Below are positions 1 to 5,458 of a stretch of 6,801 nucleotides of DNA, one piece after another. The stretch comes from Gammaproteobacteria bacterium (GTDB lineage Bacteria; Pseudomonadota; Gammaproteobacteria; UBA7966): positions 1-6,801 of the forward strand of contig DNIF01000173.1 of NCBI GenBank assembly GCA_003485715.1, written 5' to 3'. The notes below the pieces were generated by a model. It was not told the DNA's origin, did not search any database, and saw only the letters and a list, made by a program, of their open reading frames with translations. The stretch's first letter is position 1; each line of letters opens with the position of its first letter. The translations under genes and the position numbers were made by a program.

Positions 1-492
1 GTGGAAGTGCCCGGCGTGAACAACACCTACATGCTCAAGGCGGCGCTGAATGCGGTGCGCAAGCATCGCGGTGAGCAGGAACTCGACGCGATGGACTTCC
101 TCAAGTTCGTGAAGAAGCGGCTCGAGATCGTGCAGATGAATGAATCGTTTCTGTCACGCGGGGTGAACGAGGGCTTCTCCGGCGGCGAGAAGAAGCGCAA
201 TGAGATCCTGCAGATGGCCGTTCTGGAGCCTGTGCTTGCCGTGTTGGACGAGACCGACTCAGGGCTCGACATCGATGCCCTGCGGATCGTCGCAGATGGC
301 GTCAACCAGCTCCGCAGCGCCGCACGTTCCTTCCTGCTGGTGACGCATTACCAGCGTCTGCTCGAGTACATCGTTCCCGATCGGGTCCACGTGCTTGCCG
401 ACGGCCGTATCGTCAAGTCCGGAGGGCCGGATCTCGCGCTCGAGCTCGAATTGCGCGGCTACGACTGGCTGCGTGGCCAGGATGCCGCCTGA
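1..492 (+). CDS. sufC: SufC, Fe-S assembly ATPase (5' partial)
   Basis: This is the C-terminal 163 residues of SufC, the ABC-type ATPase of the SufBCD scaffold. It powers Fe-S cluster assembly in the cytoplasm and is not a transporter. Visible motifs are the ABC signature FSGGEKKR (residues 59-66 of the visible part), Walker B with LDETDSGLD (82-90, the form typical of SufC) and the H-loop VTHY (H116). The end, GYDWLRGQ, matches the GYGWLTEQ ending of E. coli SufC. SufC is normally about 250 residues, so about 85 N-terminal residues, including Walker A and the Q-loop, lie left of the window. The GTG at position 1 is therefore an internal valine, corresponding to the V of PVEIPG in E. coli, and not a start. 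The stop overlaps the sufD start by one base (TGATG). Nothing in the visible part suggests loss of function. Confidence 0.97.
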   Translation: MEVPGVNNTYMLKAALNAVRKHRGEQELDAMDFLKFVKKRLEIVQMNESFLSRGVNEGFSGGEKKRNEILQMAVLEPVLAVLDETDSGLDIDALRIVADGVNQLRSAARSFLLVTHYQRLLEYIVPDRVHVLADGRIVKSGGPDLALELELRGYDWLRGQDAA

Positions 493-1844
493 TGTCTGCA
501 TCCGCCGTCACTGAACATTTCCTCGCAGCCTTCGAGCGGTTAGCGCCGCTGCTCCCGGGTGCCGCTGCCCCGGCGGTGCTCGAGGCGCGACGTGTGGCCC
601 TTGCCCGCTTCGCGCGCCTTGGCATGCCCACGGCGCGTACCGAGGCCTGGCGCTACAGCACCCATGGCAACTGGCTGCGGCAGCCCCTCGATCCGGCGCC
701 GGTGGTGGCCACAACGGCGGCCCTGCCCGGCGAGCTGACTCCCGGGAATCTGGCCGCGACAGGTCTCGGCGCGCACGCACGCATCCTGTTCGTGGATGGC
801 CGACGCGTCGACGAACAAGGAACACGAGCACTGCCGCCCGGGTTGCGGCTGCACCCCCTGTCTCGCCTGCTCGAGGAAGATACTGACCTCGCCCGCCCCT
901 GGCTCGTCGCTGCCGTGGAGGCCGCAAATGACGGCCCGGCTGCCCTCAATCTGGCCTTCTTCAGCGAAGGTGCGCTCATCGAGGTGGATCGCGAGGCTGG
1001 GGACGTGACCATCGAACTCCTCTTCGTGAGCACCGCCGCTGGCGTCGGACACACGGCACATACGCACCTCTGCATGGAGATCGCCGACGGGGCACACGCC
1101 ACGGTGGTGGAGCGGCACGTCTCGCTGGGTGGCGTCGAATCTGCGGCTGGGGCCGATGTGTCGCGGCAACTGCATGTCGGCAGTCGCGCACGGCTCACGC
1201 ATGCAGTCCTGCAGGATGCACATCCTCGGCTCTATCACCTCCAGCGCACCTTGGCCAAAGTCGGGGCTGACGCCGAGCTCTCGCTCTGGTCGCTGGCCCT
1301 GGGCGGCAATCTCGCCCGCTATGAGGCGACGGTTGACTTGATCGGGCGCGGTGCTTCCGTGGATCTCGCCGGGGTGTACTCACTCAGCGGGCGCCAAGCC
1401 GCCGATCATCACCTCACTGTGCGACACCTCACGCCCAATACGCGCTCGCAGATGCGCTTCCGAGGGCTGCTGGACGGTCATTCACGGGGCGCCTTCACCG
1501 GCTGCGTGCAGGTCGCACCCGGGGCGGATGGGGCCAGCGCCCGGCAAGCGAACGACAACCTGCTGCTCTCTCCTCATGCCGAGGCAGTCTCGCGTCCGGA
1601 GCTTGGCATCGAGACCGACGACGTGCAGTGCTCGCACGGCAGTACCGTGGGTCAGCAGGACGAATCCGCCGTGTTCTACCTGCGCTCACGCGGGATTGAC
1701 GAGGCCATGGCCCGCAGCCTGCTCTCCAGCGCCTTCGCCATCGAGATCCTGCGGACCATGCCGCATGACGGTGCGCGGACACTTGCCCTGGCGATGCTCA
1801 GCCTGCACTTGCCGCAGCGCCTTGCCCTGGAGGAGATGCTGTGA
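492..1844 (+). CDS. sufD: SufD, SufBCD scaffold subunit
   Basis: SufD is the non-catalytic partner of SufB in the SufBC2D complex, where it helps iron entry and forms the cluster-building interface with SufB. The protein has 450 residues, slightly longer than E. coli SufD (423). The N-terminal helical part carries the family motif PTARTEAWRY (46-55). The beta-helix SufBD core runs from about residue 175 to 420 and contains NLLLSPHAEA (356-365), DDVQCSHGSTVGQ (376-388) and FYLRSRGI (395-402). C380 and H382 correspond to Cys358 and the essential His360 of E. coli SufD, so the interface residues are kept. ATG 492 overlaps the sufC stop. The only Shine-Dalgarno-like sequence is a weak AGGA at 479-482, so translational coupling is likely. 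The stop overlaps the sufS start by four bases. Confidence 0.97.
   Translation: MSASAVTEHFLAAFERLAPLLPGAAAPAVLEARRVALARFARLGMPTARTEAWRYSTHGNWLRQPLDPAPVVATTAALPGELTPGNLAATGLGAHARILFVDGRRVDEQGTRALPPGLRLHPLSRLLEEDTDLARPWLVAAVEAANDGPAALNLAFFSEGALIEVDREAGDVTIELLFVSTAAGVGHTAHTHLCMEIADGAHATVVERHVSLGGVESAAGADVSRQLHVGSRARLTHAVLQDAHPRLYHLQRTLAKVGADAELSLWSLALGGNLARYEATVDLIGRGASVDLAGVYSLSGRQAADHHLTVRHLTPNTRSQMRFRGLLDGHSRGAFTGCVQVAPGADGASARQANDNLLLSPHAEAVSRPELGIETDDVQCSHGSTVGQQDESAVFYLRSRGIDEAMARSLLSSAFAIEILRTMPHDGARTLALAMLSLHLPQRLALEEML
1829..1833 (+). promoter_or_regulatory. Ribosome binding site of sufS
   Basis: GGAGG lies inside the end of sufD, seven bases before the GTG at 1841. It supports this non-ATG start, as do the GTGA overlap with the sufD stop and the fact that the next in-frame ATG is more than 120 codons downstream, inside the catalytic domain. 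Confidence 0.75.
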
Positions 1845-3085
1845 GCGCCCCATTGCTACGCCAGCCTGTCTTCAACGTGGAGTCCCTCCGCGGGCAGTTC
1901 CCCATCCTCGCCACGCGCGTACATGGTCAACCGCTCGTCTATCTGGACAATGCAGCCACCACCCAGAAGCCCGACCGTGTGATCGACGCCCTTGCGCACT
2001 ATTACCGCCACCAGAACGCCAACGTGCATCGGGGCGTGCATCACCTGAGCGAAGTGGCCACCTCTGCCTACGAGGCCGTGCGGGAGAAGGTGCGTCGCTT
2101 CCTCAATGCCCGCGAGACCCGAGAGGTAATCTTCACCCGCGGCACTACCGAGGCCATCAATCTGGTGGCGCAAAGTCTCTCGGGACACTGGCTCCGGCCG
2201 GGTGACGAGGTACTGATAAGCTGGATGGAACACCACTCGAATATCGTGCCCTGGCAGATGGCCTGCGCGCGTACCGGTGCCGTGCTGAAGGTCATCCCGA
2301 TGACTGATGCCGGAGAGATCGATCTGGACGCCGCACGCCGACTCATCAGCGAGCGCACGCGTGTGCTCGGCATCGTGCATGTATCCAATGCGCTCGGTAC
2401 CGTGAATCCGGTTACGGAGCTCACGCGTCTTGCCCACGACGCCGGCGCGCTGGTTCTGGTCGATGGCGCGCAGGCCGTTGCGCACCTGCCGGTGGATGTC
2501 CAGGCCATCGATTGTGATTTCTACGTGTGTTCCGGCCACAAGCAGTACGGCCCCACCGGTGTAGGCGCTCTGATCGGTCGGGCATCGGTGCTGGAACGCA
2601 TGCCGCCATGGCAGGGTGGGGGCGACATGATCCGCGCCGTGCGCTTCGAGGGCACCGAGTACACCGATCTCCCCTACCGCTTCGAGGCCGGCACACCCAG
2701 CATCGCTGAGGTGATCGGCTGGGGTGCCGCAATCGACTGGTTCGAAGATCTCGACCACGATGCTCTGCGTACGCACGAGGATGCAGTACTGCGTTACGCA
2801 GAGGAACGAGCGTCCGAAGTGCCGGGGTTGCGTCTGGTGGGTACCGCAGCGCGGAAGGTAGGCGTGATGTCCTTCGTGATCGACGGCGTGCATCCGCACG
2901 ACCTCGGCACCATCGTGGATCACCATGGAGTTGCCATCCGTACCGGACATCACTGCGCCATGCCGGTGATGGAACGCCTGGGCCTGCCGGCCACCGCCCG
3001 CGCCTCTTTCGCCCTCTACAACACGCGGCAGGAGGTCGATACCCTCATCACCGCGCTCCTGGCCGCCCGCGAGGTACTTGCCTGA
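1841..3085 (+). CDS. sufS: SufS, group II cysteine desulfurase
   Basis: SufS is a PLP enzyme that removes sulfur from L-cysteine, giving alanine and an enzyme-bound persulfide for Fe-S assembly. It has 414 residues (E. coli SufS has 406) and is complete. LDNAATTQKP (35-44) and the histidine pair in MEHHSNIVPW (129-138) are family motifs. VDGAQ (207-211) supplies the PLP-contacting Asp and Gln. K234 in SGHKQYGPTG is the lysine that forms the PLP aldimine. RTGHHCAMP (367-375) holds the catalytic C372, and a C-terminal ARASFALYNT (387-396) is also typical. RTGHHCAMP is closer to E. coli SufS (RTGHHCAMP) than to Bacillus SufS (RAGHHCAQP), as I recall these sequences, yet the next gene is sufU rather than sufE. 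The GTG start is set by the four-base overlap with sufD and a strong ribosome binding site. Confidence 0.98.
   Translation: MSAPLLRQPVFNVESLRGQFPILATRVHGQPLVYLDNAATTQKPDRVIDALAHYYRHQNANVHRGVHHLSEVATSAYEAVREKVRRFLNARETREVIFTRGTTEAINLVAQSLSGHWLRPGDEVLISWMEHHSNIVPWQMACARTGAVLKVIPMTDAGEIDLDAARRLISERTRVLGIVHVSNALGTVNPVTELTRLAHDAGALVLVDGAQAVAHLPVDVQAIDCDFYVCSGHKQYGPTGVGALIGRASVLERMPPWQGGGDMIRAVRFEGTEYTDLPYRFEAGTPSIAEVIGWGAAIDWFEDLDHDALRTHEDAVLRYAEERASEVPGLRLVGTAARKVGVMSFVIDGVHPHDLGTIVDHHGVAIRTGHHCAMPVMERLGLPATARASFALYNTRQEVDTLITALLAAREVLA
3071..3075 (+). promoter_or_regulatory. Likely ribosome binding site of sufU
   Basis: GAGGT inside the last codons of sufS, nine bases before ATG 3085. It is acceptable in sequence and spacing, and supports the TGATG junction as the true start. 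Confidence 0.5.
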
Positions 3086-3543
3086 TGTTCGCGCTCAAAG
3101 ACCTCTACCAGGAGGTCATCGTCGATCACAATCGTGCCCCGCGGAATTTCGGGCATCTGGCAGCTCCGACCCACAGGGCGGAGGGCTTCAACCCGCTCTG
3201 TGGCGACCGCCTCACCATCGAGCTCGCGGTGGATGCGGATGGTGTCATTCGGGAACTGGCCTTCGATGGTCAGGGCTGCGCCATCTCGGTTGCCTCTGCC
3301 TCGCTCATGACCGAGGCCGTCAAGGGCCGCACCCTGGCCGAGGCCGAGCCACTCTTCGAACGCTTTCACACGATGCTCACCACGGCAGTGGAGGTCGATC
3401 TCCTGAACGGAGATGACTCCCTGGGCAAGCTGGAGGCACTCGCCGGAGTGCGCGCTTACCCCTCCCGCGTGAAGTGCGCCACCCTCTGCTGGCATGCGCT
3501 GCGTTCCGCGCTGCACGGCGAGACTGGGGCCACCACTGAATGA
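3085..3543 (+). CDS. sufU: SufU, zinc-dependent sulfur acceptor for SufS
   Basis: A NifU/IscU-fold protein of 152 residues. Several features place it with SufU rather than the IscU scaffold. The metal-site residues C39 and D41 (NPLCGD), C65 (GCAIS) and C131 (KCATL) are all present. The residue before the third cysteine is lysine (K130), where IscU has a histidine. The interval from C65 to C131 is about 20 residues longer than in IscU, the known SufU insertion. In Gram-positive bacteria such proteins bind zinc through these residues and accept persulfide sulfur from SufS. The position right after sufS, with a one-base overlap, fits this role. An extra cysteine, C135, lies four residues after C131, with no role known to me. 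A scaffold function is the alternative, but the missing IscU histidine argues against it. Confidence 0.93.
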   Translation: MFALKDLYQEVIVDHNRAPRNFGHLAAPTHRAEGFNPLCGDRLTIELAVDADGVIRELAFDGQGCAISVASASLMTEAVKGRTLAEAEPLFERFHTMLTTAVEVDLLNGDDSLGKLEALAGVRAYPSRVKCATLCWHALRSALHGETGATTE

Positions 3544-4169
3544 ACGCCATGCAGCCCAGTCGCCATCAGGCTGTATCCCTCAGTCGGGACTGCCCGGCCG
3601 TACTCATTCCCGAGGGCAGCCCCATCACGCTGACCGAAGGAACCGAGGTACATATCACCCAGGCCCTGGGAGGCTCAGTTACCGTGCTGGTGCACGGTAA
3701 CCTTGCGCGCATTGCAGCAGGTGACGCCGATGCCGTGGGTCTCAGTCCCGATGCGGGCAGCGCGCGCATCGATGGGCTCAATCTGCAGGAGGCCGTGTGG
3801 GAAGTGCTGCGCACTTGCTACGACCCCGAGATCCCCATCAACATCGTCGAGCTCGGGCTTGTCTATGGTGTGCAGCTCAAGCGTCTCGGTCAGTCCTCCA
3901 CTGCGGCTCACGTCGTCGGCGCTGATGCATCGACGCCGACCGGGCCAGTAGCGGGCGAGATTAGAGGCCCGGGCGACATGCGCGCCGAGGTGGTCATGAC
4001 GCTGACCGCGCCAGGGTGTGGCATGGGCGATGTGCTCGTGGACGATGTGCGTCAGAAACTGCTGAGTTTGCCCGGCGTGGTTGAGGCCGCAGTGGAACTC
4101 ACCTTCGACCCGCCGTGGCATCAGGGGATGATGTCGGAGGCGGCGCGCTTGCAGACCGGGCTCTACTGA
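3540..4169 (+). CDS. sufT: SufT, DUF59 Fe-S maturation factor, with internal insertion
   Basis: A 209-residue SufT-like protein of the MIP18/DUF59 family. SufT is an accessory factor in Fe-S protein maturation, shown in Staphylococcus to matter when demand for clusters is high. An N-terminal domain (about 20-70) has HITQALGGSVTV and the AGDADAVG stretch typical of proteobacterial SufT. The DUF59 domain starts at about 85 (VLRTCYDPEIPINIVELGLVYG) and continues at about 149 with MTLTAPGCGMGDVL, which holds the conserved cysteine C160, then FDPPWHQGMMSEAARLQTG near the end. Between these halves, residues of about 116-148 look like an insertion rich in Gly, Ala, Ser, Thr and Pro, making the protein about 30 residues longer than homologues I recall (about 175-180). 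The start overlaps the sufU stop (ATGA). No clear ribosome binding site precedes it, so coupling is likely. A second in-frame ATG at 3549 is a less likely start. Confidence 0.92.
   Translation: MNAMQPSRHQAVSLSRDCPAVLIPEGSPITLTEGTEVHITQALGGSVTVLVHGNLARIAAGDADAVGLSPDAGSARIDGLNLQEAVWEVLRTCYDPEIPINIVELGLVYGVQLKRLGQSSTAAHVVGADASTPTGPVAGEIRGPGDMRAEVVMTLTAPGCGMGDVLVDDVRQKLLSLPGVVEAAVELTFDPPWHQGMMSEAARLQTGLY
3915..3940 (+). repeat. 26-base imperfect palindrome inside sufT
   Basis: The arms GTCGGCG (3915-3921) and CGCCGAC (3934-3940) are perfect reverse complements. The centre GATGCATC (3924-3931) is itself a perfect 8-base palindrome on the same axis. In total 11 of 13 position pairs match, one of the two failures being a G.T wobble. 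It encodes about residues 126-134, within the stretch that looks inserted in SufT. It could form a hairpin or cruciform, but no function is shown. Confidence 0.6.
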
Positions 4170-4217
4170 CCCCGGGAAGGCGCCGTGCCGAGCGGCCGGT
4201 CGAGGAAGTCATTGCGC

Positions 4218-4222
4218 AGGAG
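4218..4222 (+). promoter_or_regulatory. Ribosome binding site of the Rieske ferredoxin gene
   Basis: AGGAG, five bases before ATG 4228. It fixes the start and allows independent translation of this gene, which is not overlapped with sufT. The 58-base spacer it lies in (4170-4227) shows no convincing promoter or terminator. Confidence 0.75.
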
Positions 4223-4227
4223 TCCCC

Positions 4228-4545
4228 ATGAGCGACTGGCAGGACGTGTGCGGTATCGAGGAACTCAAGGACGGCGAGCGGCGCCTGGTCGATCTGCACG
4301 GCGTGGCGGTAGTGGTAGTGCGCGTGGATGGTCAGTGGTTCGCCATCGAGGACGTGTGTAGCCACGATGGGGACTCACTGGGTGACGGCCCACTGGAGGG
4401 CGATCGGATCGTCTGCCCGCGGCACGGGGCCCGCTTCTGCCTGCGCACCGGCGCGGCGCTGACACCGCCCGCCTACGAGCCGGTGGCCGTATTCGCCCTG
4501 CGCCTGGCCGATGGCCGGGTGCAGGTGCGGGATGATCGCTGGTGA
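4228..4545 (+). CDS. Rieske-type [2Fe-2S] ferredoxin
   Basis: A small soluble protein of 105 residues with the Rieske cluster motif: CSH (C44, H46), sixteen residues, then CPRH (C63, H66). Two cysteines and two histidines should therefore hold a [2Fe-2S] cluster. Length and layout match the Rieske ferredoxins that feed non-heme iron oxygenases (BphF type) and the small subunit NirD. There is no signal peptide or membrane helix, so it is cytoplasmic, unlike the bc1 Rieske protein. It also lacks the disulfide-forming cysteines of bc1 Rieske proteins. No oxygenase or reductase gene is nearby. The gene follows sufT by 58 bases on the same strand, so it is probably the last gene of the suf operon. 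It might supply electrons for cluster assembly or simply be a co-expressed client. That role is inference only. Confidence 0.93.
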   Translation: MSDWQDVCGIEELKDGERRLVDLHGVAVVVVRVDGQWFAIEDVCSHDGDSLGDGPLEGDRIVCPRHGARFCLRTGAALTPPAYEPVAVFALRLADGRVQVRDDRW

Positions 4546-4590
4546 AACGCCCGCCGCTTTCCCCTGCCTGAACGAGCCGCCGCGCTGCCC
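4546..4590. other. Convergent spacer between the suf operon and the FecR-domain gene
   Basis: These 45 bases lie between two gene ends that face each other. I find no stem followed by a T-run on either strand. The only symmetry is GCCCTCAGGGC (4587-4597), which has one central base and overlaps the stop codon of the minus-strand gene. It cannot fold as a normal hairpin. No intrinsic terminator is supported here. Confidence 0.5.
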
Positions 4591-5322
4591 TCAGGGCGAA
4601 GGCATGCGACGCATCTGTGTCGCGGCACGGGTGGCTGCCTGAATGCTCTCCAGCAGGTTCTCGATCGTACGCAACTGCATGCGCTCTGGCGCACTCGGTG
4701 GGCTGCGGGCATCGGGGATACGCGTGCCATAGCCGGGCTGGTCGATGGCCACCTCGCCGAAATCGTTGAAGACGTCGATGGCCGTTCCCGCCTGACCATC
4801 CTCGGGGTCGAGCAGCACCACGACCGCCGAATCGCCGACCACCTCACCGCCTACCGTCGTGCCGCGCACACCCACGGTAGCGACGGCGCCGAGTCGTACG
4901 CTCATCGATGCACGCCGCTGCTTGGCGACCAGGCCGCTGACGAATCGAAAGGTGCCACTCACCATGCGGGCAATGAGTCGATCTTCGTCGCGCGATTTGC
5001 CGTGGACGAACTCGTCCAGCGCGAGGCGTGACTCCGCCCCTACCAGAAACTTCGTGCCGTCTTCGAGCCGTAACTGCGCGACACTCCGCTTGCCGGTGAC
5101 GATCTGATCGCCGGCCAGCACTGCGCCATCCTGCTCCAGAATTCTGCTGCTGCCGTCGCTGGCCAGGGCATTGGCCGTGCCGCGCAACAGTGCGACCTTG
5201 CCGATAGGTGTCGCCGCCAAGGCCGGAGTGGCCGCCATCAGGGCACACAGCAGCAGAGCTGGAATTGCAGACCAACACCAGTTAGTGCCCAAGTGGACTC
5301 GGGCAATCTCGAACCCCCGCAT
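4591..5322 (-). CDS. Exported FecR-domain protein
   Basis: A 243-residue protein with an export signal. The hydrophobic stretch at about 19-33 ends in ATPALA, giving a likely signal peptidase cut after A36. The mature part begins with a FecR domain (about 40-155). GDQIVTG (71-77), LRLEDGTKFLVG (85-96) and the closing TVGVRGTTVGG (149-159) are its hallmarks. The C-terminal 50 residues are Pro/Arg-rich, then probably helical. It lacks the N-terminal anti-sigma region of true FecR, and no FecI sigma factor or TonB receptor is adjacent, so it is not a FecR-type regulator. Such stand-alone domains occur in exported proteins whose function is mostly unknown. The start at 5322 is chosen because GAGGAG (5335-5330) sits seven bases before it and the signal peptide follows directly. 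The frame stays open 112 codons further upstream (to 5658), but that part overlaps the neighbouring gene and is not credible. Confidence 0.85.
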   Translation of the reverse strand: MRGFEIARVHLGTNWCWSAIPALLLCALMAATPALAATPIGKVALLRGTANALASDGSSRILEQDGAVLAGDQIVTGKRSVAQLRLEDGTKFLVGAESRLALDEFVHGKSRDEDRLIARMVSGTFRFVSGLVAKQRRASMSVRLGAVATVGVRGTTVGGEVVGDSAVVVLLDPEDGQAGTAIDVFNDFGEVAIDQPGYGTRIPDARSPPSAPERMQLRTIENLLESIQAATRAATQMRRMPSP

Positions 5323-5329
5323 GCGTGCT

Positions 5330-5335
5330 CTCCTC
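5330..5335 (-). promoter_or_regulatory. Ribosome binding site of the FecR-domain gene
   Basis: GAGGAG on the minus strand, with seven bases between it and ATG 5322-5320. It decides the start against the much longer open frame upstream. Confidence 0.8.
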
Positions 5336-5344
5336 GTGAACGCT

Positions 5345-5354
5345 CTTCGCGAAG
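5345..5354. repeat. 10-base perfect palindrome in the divergent spacer
   Basis: CTTCGCGAAG is fully self-complementary and lies 22 bases upstream of the FecR-domain start, just outside its ribosome binding site. It could be an operator half-site pair. A 10-base palindrome is short enough to arise by chance. Confidence 0.3.
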
Positions 5355-5357
5355 TGT

Positions 5358-5414
5358 AGCGGCCGTCAGTAGCGCGACCTGAGCACTCGCGCACGGATCC
5401 GACAAGCGGCCGTC
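5358..5414. repeat. Pair of 10-base direct repeats in the divergent spacer
   Basis: AGCGGCCGTC occurs exactly at 5358-5367 and again at 5405-5414, 47 bases apart start to start. Both copies lie in the 136-base spacer (5323-5458) between the divergently transcribed FecR-domain and hydrolase genes, where their promoters should be. I could not identify convincing -35/-10 elements in either direction. Repeated binding sites for a regulator are one explanation and chance in GC-rich DNA is another. Confidence 0.4.
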
Positions 5415-5458
5415 GCGTGCGGGCCCACAACGCAGCCCAGAATGGGAATACTGCACAC

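Noticed and set aside
1..3. GTG at position 1 as the start of a short ATPase
   Set aside because: The residues align with the middle of SufC, and Walker A would be missing. The gene is cut by the window edge.
1856..2953. Long minus-strand open frame (365 codons) opposite sufS, and a 232-codon one opposite sufD (540-1238)
   Set aside because: Both are antisense to strongly conserved suf genes, show no family motif, and are the expected by-product of codon bias in GC-rich DNA.
4587..4597. GCCCTCAGGGC as a terminator between the convergent genes
   Set aside because: The arms are separated by a single base and no T-run follows on either strand, so it cannot act as an intrinsic terminator.
4591..5322. 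FecR-like gene as an iron sensor controlling the suf operon
   Set aside because: It lacks the anti-sigma region and the FecI and receptor partners, and is on the opposite strand. The name reflects only the shared domain.
5447..5452. AATACT as a -10 element for the hydrolase gene
   Set aside because: It lies only six bases before the ATG, which would imply a leaderless transcript, and no matching -35 element is visible.
5417..5458. GTG 5417 as the start of the hydrolase
   Set aside because: The added residues are polar and would precede the signal peptide. A start at ATG 5459 gives a normal lipoprotein signal with the lipobox at residue 21.
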